Origin: Bacteroidota bacterium
GTDB lineage: Bacteria > Bacteroidota > Bacteroidia > NS11-12g > UBA955
Reading direction: 5' to 3'
Length of the DNA stretch: 64,000 nucleotides
Assembly (NCBI GenBank): GCA_030834125.1
Contig: JAURFW010000007.1
Location: 29,223-93,222 of the forward strand
Made by a program: the position numbers and the translations under genes. A model generated the notes under the pieces. The model was not told the DNA's origin, searched no databases, and saw only the letters and a program-made list of their open reading frames with translations. How positions within the stretch are numbered: the first letter of the stretch is position 1; each line of letters begins with the position of its first letter. Shown here one piece after another: positions 27,030-34,667 of the stretch.

Positions 27030-27479
27030 ATGAAAAAAGTTGGATTAATTATCTTAATTATTGTTGCCATAGCCATAGTAACCGGTCTGTTTTTATGGTT
27101 TCAACCTACTTCTAAGGTTGCGGATGGTGAAGCAGACTTCCAAATATCGATTGAAGCACTAGTAAATGAAGGAATTGAAACCGACGATAGTTTATTTAAT
27201 GACAAATATGTAGATAAGGTGATTCAGTTTAGTGGTGATGTATATTCATTAAATATAGGGGATTCTCAAAGTGAAATTCAATTAGATCCGAACACAGACG
27301 AAACGGTCATAGTAAGAGCTTCTTTTGATCCTTCCCAGAATTCTGATCTAAAAAAAATAACTGAAGGCGATTCCGTTAAATGTCAATGCAAATTCAACGG
27401 AATTTCTATCCCAAGAGACCCAGATGATCTATTGTCTGAGATAATAGTTACTTTTAGCCGTTGTACAATAAAAAAATAA
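27030..27479 (+). CDS. OB-fold tRNA_anti-like domain membrane-anchored protein
   Basis: The 149-residue protein has one N-terminal membrane helix (VGLIILIIVAIAIVTGLFLWF) and a periplasmic part. Segments DKVIQFSGDVYSLNIGD, TVIVRASFD, ITEGDSVKCQCKFNGI and a terminal VTFSRCTIKK match the OB-fold 'tRNA_anti-like' family common in Bacteroidota, whose ligands are unknown. It is the first gene of the operon with YceI (5-bp gap), so it may belong with the cytochrome c/DUF5777 group. No consensus promoter box is seen in the 23 bp before it. Confidence 0.75.
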   Translation: MKKVGLIILIIVAIAIVTGLFLWFQPTSKVADGEADFQISIEALVNEGIETDDSLFNDKYVDKVIQFSGDVYSLNIGDSQSEIQLDPNTDETVIVRASFDPSQNSDLKKITEGDSVKCQCKFNGISIPRDPDDLLSEIIVTFSRCTIKK

Positions 27480-27484
27480 TCATA

Positions 27485-28042
27485 ATGAAAAAATATTCAA
27501 TCATCTTACTTATGGCTTCAATTTTCTTCATTGGAGCCGCATTCTCTCAGGTTTACACAAGCTCAGAAGGTAGTATTAGGTTTGTTAGTAAAACAGATTT
27601 TGAAGAATTCGAAGCAGTGAATCACCAACCTAGTGTTGCAATGTCAAGCAATGGTAAAGTACAGTTTCGAGTGCCGGTAAACTCCTTCGAATTTGAGAAA
27701 AAACTTATGCAAACACACTTTCAAGAAAATTACATGGAATCAAGCAAGTTCCCTAATGCAGAATTTAAAGGTACTATAATTGAACCTGATAACTTCAAGC
27801 TTAAAGACGGTAAGCAAGAAGTTAAAGTTAAGGGAATAATGGAAATTCACGGTGTAGTAAAAGAGATTGAAGCAACTGGAACTATCAAAAAAACAAAGAA
27901 TGAAGTTATAATGTTCGGCAATTTCGATATCTTATTGAGTGATTACAAAATCAATATTCCCAAAAATAACATCAACCAAATTTCGAATACTATAACTATA
28001 CATTTAGAAGCGAAGTTGGAACCTAAAAAATCTAAAAACTAA
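27485..28042 (+). CDS. YceI family periplasmic lipocalin-like protein
   Basis: This secreted protein of 185 residues has the signal peptide ILLMASIFFIGAAFSQ. The YceI fold is seen in GSIRFVSKTDFEEFEAVN, MQTHFQENYMESSKFPNAEFKG (the conserved HxxxxYmeSskyPkaeF block) and MEIHGVVKEIEATGTI. YceI proteins bind isoprenoid or amphiphilic ligands. In Bacteroidota a YceI gene is often next to c-type cytochrome and DUF5777 genes, as here, suggesting a shared envelope redox or lipid function (inference). I chose the ATG at 27485 because the longer frame begins inside the previous gene ahead of a non-secretory segment. Confidence 0.9.
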   Translation: MKKYSIILLMASIFFIGAAFSQVYTSSEGSIRFVSKTDFEEFEAVNHQPSVAMSSNGKVQFRVPVNSFEFEKKLMQTHFQENYMESSKFPNAEFKGTIIEPDNFKLKDGKQEVKVKGIMEIHGVVKEIEATGTIKKTKNEVIMFGNFDILLSDYKINIPKNNINQISNTITIHLEAKLEPKKSKN

Positions 28043-28053
28043 AAAAGCTATTA

Positions 28054-28183
28054 ATGAAAAATTTATCTCTCTTTAGTTTAGTTGCTCTTTTAGCGTCTAC
28101 ATTTTTATTTTCATGTAAACATGACTGATTGTGAAATCAAACAACTTGAAAAATGGATAAATGATGGCTGTCCGCAAAACTAA
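28054..28183 (+). pseudogene. Remnant of a cytochrome c-like lipoprotein (signal peptide joined out of frame to C-terminal tail)
   Basis: The ATG at 28054 opens a perfect lipoprotein signal (SLVALLASTFLFSC) and the frame stops at 28126-28128 after 24 residues. In the next frame, from 28121 to a stop at 28181-28183, the sequence encodes DCEIKQLEKWINDGCPQN, which resembles the very end of the downstream cytochrome protein (ISKLEAWINQGMKP). The central heme-binding domain is missing. The simplest reading is an internal deletion, with frame loss, in a former paralogue of the cytochrome c gene. A functional 24-residue lipopeptide is possible but unlikely. Confidence 0.75.
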
Positions 28184-28541
28184 AATATTCATATTATCAA
28201 TGTCGATAGTCGTTGGAATATCATCTTGTTACAACGACAATTTGGAAGATTTATACGGAGTTCAATCTTGCGATACAACTAGCGTAACTTACAGCGCTGA
28301 TATTAGTCCAATAATTAATAGTCAGTGTGCTAGTTGTCATTCAAGTAATTCGCCTTCAGCAGGTATTTCTATTCATGACTATTCATCTGCAGTTTCTTAT
28401 GTAAATTCCAGTAAAACTAAACTTTTAGGTTCGGTTAAATGGGATGGAACAGCAAGTAATATGCCCAAAGGGGGCAGCAAGTGGAATGCTTGTAATATAT
28501 CAAAACTTGAAGCTTGGATTAATCAGGGAATGAAGCCATGA
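28161..28541 (+). CDS. Monoheme c-type cytochrome-domain lipoprotein
   Basis: The product has 126 residues with a lipoprotein signal (FILSMSIVVGISSC, Cys 23). A single heme motif CASCH is at residues 56-60 inside VTYSADISPIINSQCASCH, the usual opening of short 'planctomycete-type' cytochrome c domains, and NMPKGG near 107-112 may provide the axial Met. The C-terminal KLEAWINQG helix is conserved. It is translocated, matured in the periplasm and anchored by lipid. The start (ATGATGG at 28161) overlaps the tail of the preceding remnant. Its stop overlaps the next start. Partners are YceI and DUF5777 proteins. Confidence 0.85.
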   Translation: MMAVRKTKIFILSMSIVVGISSCYNDNLEDLYGVQSCDTTSVTYSADISPIINSQCASCHSSNSPSAGISIHDYSSAVSYVNSSKTKLLGSVKWDGTASNMPKGGSKWNACNISKLEAWINQGMKP

Positions 28542-29464
28542 GTACATTTTCTTTTTCGAAATGGTTGGCAACCTATATTTTGGCGCCAGTAGTTTCTTTG
28601 TTTGGAGGAAGTAATACTACGGACTCAACCAATAGTAATATTGATTCGATTCACTTAATTGCAGTTGAAACCCCAAAAGTAGTTGTAGATAATAATAAGC
28701 CGCTCACGGAAACTAAGGCCAACTTTAAAAGTTTACGCTTAATAACTGGTCAAACTACAGCCACTCTTCCGAAAGGTACGTTTGAAGTTAGTATTCAACA
28801 TCGGTTTGGAACCATCTCCTCTGGATCAGAAAATCTTTGGGGTATTGATAACCTGAATAGCATGCGAATTGGGTTTGATTTAGCCTTAGGTAATAGATTA
28901 ACAATTGGAGCAGGGAGATCATCACTTCAGAAAACCTATAATTCATATGCCAAATTGAATATGTTTGGAGGATTTGACGAAAAATTGCAACTTAGTTTTT
29001 TGTCAGACTTTGCTTTTGATGGACGTAAAAAAGATGATTGGGGGTATGATCCTTTCTTCTTTTCTCATCGACTGATGTTCACAAATCAACTTTTGATCTC
29101 TTATCAAATGGGTGAAAATTTTGTTCTCGGTATTTCTCCTGGGGTAGTGCATTTTAATTTGGTTGATGTAAGCACGAGATCCAATTTAATGCCAATTGTG
29201 TCCTCATATGCGCGGTTGCAATTAATTCCAAAACTCGCTTTAACAGCTGAGGCAAGCACAATTGTTCAAGGTATAAATAATCCATACGAAAAATCAACAC
29301 CCACCTATGGAATTGGGTTTGAATATTTTACTGCTCGACATGTTTTTCAGATTAATCTTACAAATTCACGATCAATGAATGAACCATATTTTTTGGTGAC
29401 TGATCCTACTTTTGCGAGTATTACTCAGTTTTGTTTGGGCTTTAATTTAATTAGAAGATGGTAA
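28538..29464 (+). CDS. DUF5777 beta-barrel family protein, copy 1
   Basis: The 308-residue protein begins with a hydrophobic segment (WLATYILAPVVSLFGG) that may act as a signal. Then come outer-membrane beta-strand patterns of DUF5777: TTATLPKGTFEVSIQHRFGTI, LWGIDNLNSMRIGFDLALGNRLTIGAGRS, SFLSDFAFDG, NQLLISYQMGENFVLGISPG and a C-terminal HVFQINLTNSRSMNEPYFL. The function is unknown. The family recurs beside YceI and c-type cytochrome genes. The ATG overlaps the cytochrome stop by 4 bp and the next DUF5777 gene overlaps by 7 bp, so the two copies are translated in series and arose by duplication. Confidence 0.82.
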   Translation: MSTFSFSKWLATYILAPVVSLFGGSNTTDSTNSNIDSIHLIAVETPKVVVDNNKPLTETKANFKSLRLITGQTTATLPKGTFEVSIQHRFGTISSGSENLWGIDNLNSMRIGFDLALGNRLTIGAGRSSLQKTYNSYAKLNMFGGFDEKLQLSFLSDFAFDGRKKDDWGYDPFFFSHRLMFTNQLLISYQMGENFVLGISPGVVHFNLVDVSTRSNLMPIVSSYARLQLIPKLALTAEASTIVQGINNPYEKSTPTYGIGFEYFTARHVFQINLTNSRSMNEPYFLVTDPTFASITQFCLGFNLIRRW

Positions 29465-30339
29465 GAAAAGTAATAATAGCGTTAGTCTTCTTAAATACCA
29501 TTTTCTTAGGAGCTCAAGATGATGGTTTTGATTTGTTAGGAGATGAGGAAGATCAAGTTTATTCAGTTAATTATGCCTTCAAAACAACCAAAGTTGTAAA
29601 TCTTCAAAGTCTGGAAATTACAGATTTCGGTGTACTTGATTTTAAAATGATGCATCGATTTGGATCAATAAACAATGGTCCGGTTGAGGCTTTTGGGTTA
29701 GATCAAGCAACTGTTAGATTTGGATTAGAATATGGAATAGTTGAAAACCTAATGATTTCCATGGGTAGAAGTAATGTTCTAGGAAATAAAAATTTAGATG
29801 CATTCCTAAAGTATAGAATTTTACAACAAAATACTGATAATTCTATTCCAGTAACAGTAATTGCTCTGGGGGGAGCTCAATATTTATTAGGTTCTGTACA
29901 TGATTCTAAAACTCAAATGGATCGCTCTTCATTATTTGGACAAATAATAATTGGGAGAAAATTCACAGAAGATTTATCCATCGAGATTGCCCCTACATGG
30001 CTTACAAATGCTAAAAATCCCATAATTAGTGGCCCATGGGTTCATCATCAACATCAATGGGCAATAGGAATAGGTATGCGTCAGAAAATTACACCACGAA
30101 GCAGTATAAACCTTGAATACATTCCTGTATTAACCAATAAAGGAGATGTATTCAATAGTTTTTCAGTGGGCATGGATGTTGAAACTGGTGGACACGTATT
30201 TCAATTTCAGTTAACAAACAGTATTGGATTAAATGAAGCGCAATTCATTAGTAACACCAATGAACAATGGAATAACACCGGAATAAGATTAGGATTTAAT
30301 TTATCTCGCGTATTTACAATCGTGAAACCTAAACTCTAA
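29458..30339 (+). CDS. DUF5777 beta-barrel family protein, copy 2
   Basis: This second DUF5777 protein has 293 residues and a clean signal peptide (IIALVFLNTIFLGAQ). Homology to copy 1 is visible in parallel blocks: LDFKMMHRFGSINNG against FEVSIQHRFGTISSG, FGLDQATVRFGLEYGIVENLMISMGRS against GIDNLNSMRIGFDLALGNRLTIGAGRS, and HVFQFQLTNSIGLNEAQFI against HVFQINLTNSRSMNEPYFL. It probably forms an outer-membrane barrel. It ends the YceI-cytochrome-DUF5777 operon and overlaps the end of the converging glycosyltransferase gene by 4 bp. Confidence 0.85.
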   Translation: MVRKVIIALVFLNTIFLGAQDDGFDLLGDEEDQVYSVNYAFKTTKVVNLQSLEITDFGVLDFKMMHRFGSINNGPVEAFGLDQATVRFGLEYGIVENLMISMGRSNVLGNKNLDAFLKYRILQQNTDNSIPVTVIALGGAQYLLGSVHDSKTQMDRSSLFGQIIIGRKFTEDLSIEIAPTWLTNAKNPIISGPWVHHQHQWAIGIGMRQKITPRSSINLEYIPVLTNKGDVFNSFSVGMDVETGGHVFQFQLTNSIGLNEAQFISNTNEQWNNTGIRLGFNLSRVFTIVKPKL

Positions 30340-32186
30340 TCTTTATTAAGCGATAGTATTTGTTTTGGGGGGATTCCATATAATAAGGGATTCCCCTTTT
30401 GCAGTCTTACTCGGAGTTTAAATTGCTTTTCAAGTTTATTATGATCTCTATTTTCATAGGATAATCTAAGAGTGCTTTCATTATTCCAATTTGGAATATC
30501 ACTCAGTTTTATTGAATGAATAACAATAGAATCATCGATTTTTGTCTTGTTAGATGTATATCTGTAGTCTATCTGTCGTAGCGATTTATTAAAACTCGGT
30601 GTAAAAATTGCAGATACAATATGCCTCTCACCATTTAGTTTATCGTTGCATTCGATAAATATCAAATCATTCTTTTGCAGCTCTTGGAATGTTTGTGAGA
30701 TTTCTGAAAAAGAGATGAAGTAATTGCTGTCAATATTTATTGTAATCAATTTTTCATTAATTATGTTCTCTGTTAAATGGGCTTTAGAGTAAAGATTAAT
30801 TTGACTACCAGGAAATGCCCAAAATCCATATTGTGTTCGTGGAATTGGAATTGGATTGAAAATGGAATTCAAAAGTGGAATGAATTGCTCATCACTTCCT
30901 GAATTGGTAATCACATAAAATGAATCTGATTTACTATTGATTTTATTATAACTATTCTCCCAGTCAGCAGCATTAATATGAACCATTTTAAGGTGTGGGA
31001 ATTGATTGCTTTTGTATTCAAATATGTCTTTTGGCCCGTCAAAAAATATCTCAGGTAACGGTTGAGCCGTATCCATTTCATTTAGGTGCAATAATGGGGA
31101 ATGATATTTATCTAATTTACAGTTAGAAAAGTGTCTGTTTTCAGCCAATAAACTGATGGTTAGAACTACTGGACTAGTAAATATTATAATCATCTTAAAC
31201 CATCTCGGAGCAGCATTGCTAATCCAATGTGCGAAGAAAATAATTAAAAATGGTAGCATGAAATAAAGTACATGATGCTGGATTATTGGCTTGATCCAAA
31301 ACGAATATCCCCAAACAATTAAAAAATCTATGAGGAAGATCAGAATAAAATCCCAACGTGCTGATTTCCAATTTTTTTTCCAGTGGAAATAACATCCTGA
31401 AGTAACTAAAACAATGAAAAACGACGCGATTAAATTTGATTGATTAGATACAAAATATAAATGCTCAAAAAGAAATGATAAACTCGGCTTACCGAGCCAG
31501 CTCAAACCTTTTTCATTTAGCAAATGTTGAGACCAAATATTTATTGCAGGTACTTGAATTATTGCTGCAACAAAAAGAGATTTAATAGTACTTAAAGTAA
31601 TTTTATTATTGTGGTAAAAGTCGAAAATAATTAAGCTCAGTATAGAGGTCATAAATGCTATGTAGTGCATATATCCAATCAAACCAAGCGTTATTCCGAT
31701 AAAAGCAAATTGAAATTTTGAATCGCTAGATTTAGATATTAAAACATTTACCAAGATTAATTGAAAAAATAGTGCCACTTCATAAGGACGAACCCATATA
31801 CTCATATCTATTGGAAAATGTAGAAAGCTCCAAAAGATTGAACTTATTACGGCGGTTGAACGGTTGAAACTTCTTAATGTTAAAGAATAAATCAAAACCA
31901 AATTCAACAAACTGAATAAACACCAAGTAATTTTAAAAGAAGTTTCTGAAGTAAAATAGGAACTAAGTATCCAAACAATCGTTTGTATGCCTGCTGGGTG
32001 CCCATCAATCATTACACCATTAGAAATATGGTCATTGAAACTTGTATTGTTGATGGCTCTGAACCAGGAACCAAGTTCATCCGAATCCATTGGAAACTCA
32101 TCAATACCCCAAATTCTTAGGATTGCTCCAAAGCAAAATATTATCAAGAAGGGTAGGTGGTAAATTATTGAAGATTTACGGATCAA
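30336..32186 (-). CDS. Polytopic membrane glycosyltransferase, GT39/ArnT-like
   Basis: The 616-residue membrane protein has about ten or more hydrophobic helices in its first ~350 residues and a soluble C-terminal domain of ~250 residues. The first periplasmic loop has DSDE at residues 34-37 after RIWGIDEFPM, as in lipid-phosphosugar-dependent GT-C enzymes of the GT39/PMT_2 type, and RPYEVALFFQLILVN follows. It should transfer a sugar from a polyprenyl carrier to a protein or lipid acceptor in the periplasm; donor and acceptor are unknown. The start overlaps the stop of the preceding 'AsnB-like' gene by 4 bp, implying co-translation. Confidence 0.78.
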   Translation of the reverse strand: MIRKSSIIYHLPFLIIFCFGAILRIWGIDEFPMDSDELGSWFRAINNTSFNDHISNGVMIDGHPAGIQTIVWILSSYFTSETSFKITWCLFSLLNLVLIYSLTLRSFNRSTAVISSIFWSFLHFPIDMSIWVRPYEVALFFQLILVNVLISKSSDSKFQFAFIGITLGLIGYMHYIAFMTSILSLIIFDFYHNNKITLSTIKSLFVAAIIQVPAINIWSQHLLNEKGLSWLGKPSLSFLFEHLYFVSNQSNLIASFFIVLVTSGCYFHWKKNWKSARWDFILIFLIDFLIVWGYSFWIKPIIQHHVLYFMLPFLIIFFAHWISNAAPRWFKMIIIFTSPVVLTISLLAENRHFSNCKLDKYHSPLLHLNEMDTAQPLPEIFFDGPKDIFEYKSNQFPHLKMVHINAADWENSYNKINSKSDSFYVITNSGSDEQFIPLLNSIFNPIPIPRTQYGFWAFPGSQINLYSKAHLTENIINEKLITINIDSNYFISFSEISQTFQELQKNDLIFIECNDKLNGERHIVSAIFTPSFNKSLRQIDYRYTSNKTKIDDSIVIHSIKLSDIPNWNNESTLRLSYENRDHNKLEKQFKLRVRLQKGNPLLYGIPPKQILSLNKD

Positions 32187-33454
32187 GTTTTTTGCTTAGA
32201 TTTTTGTGCCGATGGAAATAGGATATTATTTAATATTAATCGATATCCTGGACTGTTTGGATGTAAATTTAAATCAGTAGGGGGTTCGCCAACATGATGC
32301 TGATAATCTTCTGGATCATGACCACCATAAAATGTCCATGTACCTTTCCCCATAGAGCCATGTATATACCTAGCCTCGCCAAGTAGTGCATTTTCTCCCA
32401 TCACTAGAACATCGCTTTTTATAAGTTCCTTGTTAAAGGCTGTTGTTTGACCCATAAATCCTCTAATAGTTCTTGTATGATTCTGGCATAAAATGCTTGG
32501 TATAAGGTCCCATTTTGCAGAATAATCGAAAAGAGTAAATAAATCGTTTTCCTCTTTTACATTTCGCGTTACCGGGTTAACATCTATATCAGAATATTCA
32601 TAGATGTATGGGTTGCTTTCGAGTTTGAAGTTTTTAAATGCAAAACAAGCTTCGTAATCAAGTTGATTTTGAGCATTTGGAGACGCAGGGTCACCATCGA
32701 ACATAACCTCACAAATATCAGTTTCTTGCGCAGCAAGAGCTATATCGTAGGTATCGGTGGCGCTGCACATTGCAAATAGAAAGCCACCGCCTAAACAAAA
32801 ATCACGAATCTGCCTTACTACTTCTCGCTTTAATTCTCGTGCACTATTAAATCCATGTTTCCTTGCCATCGATTCAGTTTCTTCTACCTGTGATTTATAC
32901 CAAGGTGCATTTGCATAAGATGCCCAAAACTTACCATATTGACCGGTAAAGTCTTCATGATGTAAATGTAACCAATCGTATTCTGGTAGTTTTTTATTTA
33001 ATACTTCATCATCGTAGATTACGGTGTAAGGAATTTCAGCATAGGTTAATACTAATGTTACTGCATCGTCCCAGGGTTGTTTGGTTTTTGGCGAATAAAC
33101 GGCAATTTTTGGTGCCGTTAATAATTTCACCATATTCATGTTTACAGAAGGGTTTGATATTGTAGTTTCGATTGAATTGGATTCAGATTCTGAGATTACT
33201 TCAAATGAAACTCCTCTGGTTTTGCATTCGGTTTCAGCTATAGAACTGTATGTTGTTGAAAAACTTCCTCCTCGGTAATTTAATAGCCATAACACCTCAG
33301 TTTGTTGTTTTTCTAACAGCCAATAGGCAAGCCCGTACGCTTTTAAATGATTTTTTTGAGACTCGTCCATTGGGATAATTATTTTACTACCCCACAATAT
33401 TTGTGAGCTTCCAAAGAAAAAGAAAAATATTAAACCAACTTTTGTCCTAACCAT
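32183..33454 (-). CDS. Secreted Bacteroidota family usually labelled 'asparagine synthetase B' (function uncertain)
   Basis: This exported protein of 423 residues has a signal peptide (VGLIFFFFFGSSQILWGS). The sequence resembles a Bacteroidota family that databases label asparagine synthetase B: IIIPMDESQKNHLKAYGLAYW, LLNYRGGSFS, PKTKQPWDDAVTLVLTYAEIPY, FLCLGGGFLFAMCSATDTYD and GTWTFYGGHDPEDYQHHVGEPPTDL. There is no SGGxDS PP-loop and no N-terminal Cys glutaminase, so asparagine synthesis is implausible. The GGGFLFAMCSATD segment recalls the class I amidotransferase-like fold around its nucleophile, which is speculative. The start overlaps the CrcB gene by 25 bp and the stop overlaps the GT39 start, giving a three-gene operon. 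Confidence 0.75.
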   Translation of the reverse strand: MVRTKVGLIFFFFFGSSQILWGSKIIIPMDESQKNHLKAYGLAYWLLEKQQTEVLWLLNYRGGSFSTTYSSIAETECKTRGVSFEVISESESNSIETTISNPSVNMNMVKLLTAPKIAVYSPKTKQPWDDAVTLVLTYAEIPYTVIYDDEVLNKKLPEYDWLHLHHEDFTGQYGKFWASYANAPWYKSQVEETESMARKHGFNSARELKREVVRQIRDFCLGGGFLFAMCSATDTYDIALAAQETDICEVMFDGDPASPNAQNQLDYEACFAFKNFKLESNPYIYEYSDIDVNPVTRNVKEENDLFTLFDYSAKWDLIPSILCQNHTRTIRGFMGQTTAFNKELIKSDVLVMGENALLGEARYIHGSMGKGTWTFYGGHDPEDYQHHVGEPPTDLNLHPNSPGYRLILNNILFPSAQKSKQKT

Positions 33455-33783
33455 ACCATAAATATACCAACCAATAAAGATAACATGCCATAAATTGCCA
33501 TCAATCCGAAGGCTTTATCGTTGAAATAACGAAATAGTTCTAAACCCATTCCCGAGAAGGTAGTTAATCCTCCCAAAACACCTGTCACCAAAAAGTATTT
33601 TAAGGTAGTTGACTCAATTTTCCCCCATAAAAATCCTATTAAAAAACAACCTATCATATTTACGGAAAATGTACCCCATGCGAAAGTGGATGAATCAAAT
33701 GGTATTACTCGGTTAGTAATCCCTCTGAGGATTGTTCCCAAGCCTCCGCCAAGTGCCATCCATAAATAGGTTGTCCATTGCAT
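33430..33783 (-). CDS. crcB: Fluoride ion channel CrcB (Fluc)
   Basis: CrcB/Fluc is a dual-topology membrane channel that expels fluoride. The product (117 residues from the ATG at 33781-33783) has four hydrophobic helices and the diagnostic motifs ALGGGLGTILR, TFSVNMIGCFLIGFLWG with the pore Asn at ~42, and GVLGGLTTFSGMGLE (TTFS at ~74-77). A longer frame of 141 residues adds a basic segment that is not part of the family, so the inner Met is preferred. No fluoride riboswitch is evident in the 51-bp gap toward the divergent reductase gene. It leads the operon with the secreted 'AsnB-like' and GT39-like genes. Confidence 0.92.
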   Translation of the reverse strand: MQWTTYLWMALGGGLGTILRGITNRVIPFDSSTFAWGTFSVNMIGCFLIGFLWGKIESTTLKYFLVTGVLGGLTTFSGMGLELFRYFNDKAFGLMAIYGMLSLLVGIFMVWLGQKLV

Positions 33784-33834
33784 TCGGACGAAAATACGAA
33801 ACCAAATTTTATTTTTTAATGTTTCTTTGTAAAG

Positions 33835-34536
33835 GTGAAAGTCAAAATACTTCAAATAATAAACGAAAGTCCTCGAGTAAAACGCTTCATTTTAGCACCC
33901 CTATCGGGAGAATTTGATGCTTTTTTAGCTGGTCAATTTGTAGTATTAGAAAATGAAAATTGGGAATATCCTAATAAAAATAGAAGTTATTCAATATCTT
34001 CTGTTATTAACAATCCCAGGGAATTAGAATTATGTGTAGCCCTTAATGAAAAGGGAGTTTTTACCCCTTGGTTATTTAGTTTGATTGTTGGTGATGTATT
34101 AGAATGCAGTCAACCACAAGGAAAATTCATTTTAAAAGAAGATGAACAAAGTTTGAAATTACCACATTTATTTATTGCTACGGGTACCGGTATTGCACCT
34201 TTTTTAAGTATGATTAATGAAGTTCTTAAAAAATCTCAAAACAAAGTTTATCTTGTATACGGCAATAGATTTGAGCAAGATATTCTCTACAAAACGTATT
34301 TCGAGATGTTGTCAGTAGAGAACGAAAAGTTCAATTTTTTACCAATATTGAGCAGAGAATACAAACCAAATATTGCTGAAGGCTATGTGCATGCGTCGTA
34401 TAAAATAATCTTGGAATCTATTGAAGATGCAAGAATATATGTTTGTGGCTGGAAAGAAATGTGTGCTGATACTAGAAATGAATTGAAAGCAATGGGATTC
34501 AATAGAAGGCAGTATTTTTTTGAGCAGTATGATTAA
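33835..34536 (+). CDS. Ferredoxin-NADP reductase-like flavoprotein
   Basis: The 233-residue cytoplasmic flavoenzyme has the FAD-binding RSYSISS (RxYS) at about 49-55, the flavin beta-barrel before it, and the NAD(P)-binding half with FIATGTGIAPFLSMI, VYLVYGNR, the RIYVCGWKEMCADTR block and an aromatic FFEQYD end. This is the Fpr/ferredoxin reductase type that moves electrons between NADPH and ferredoxin or flavodoxin. It starts at GTG; TTTCTTTG, one base off the promoter consensus, ends 5 nt upstream. It stands alone between crcB (divergent) and rho. Confidence 0.9.
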   Translation: MKVKILQIINESPRVKRFILAPLSGEFDAFLAGQFVVLENENWEYPNKNRSYSISSVINNPRELELCVALNEKGVFTPWLFSLIVGDVLECSQPQGKFILKEDEQSLKLPHLFIATGTGIAPFLSMINEVLKKSQNKVYLVYGNRFEQDILYKTYFEMLSVENEKFNFLPILSREYKPNIAEGYVHASYKIILESIEDARIYVCGWKEMCADTRNELKAMGFNRRQYFFEQYD

Positions 34537-34667
34537 AAAATATCCAGTTTTTTTTGGAATTTAGTTTTTTAGTTTATTATTGCACATAGTTAGAAGAGAG
34601 TTTCTCACTTCAAGACATCTCAAAAGAAATTCATTGAACATCCCTTATTTAGATTAGTGTAGTTAAT

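Noticed and set aside
32183..33454. Literal asparagine synthetase
   Set aside because: The protein has a signal peptide and lacks the PP-loop and N-terminal Cys glutaminase; I kept only the family label with a caution.
33784..33834. Fluoride riboswitch before crcB
   Set aside because: The 51-bp gap is too short and lacks the conserved GGCGAUGG/pseudoknot pattern.
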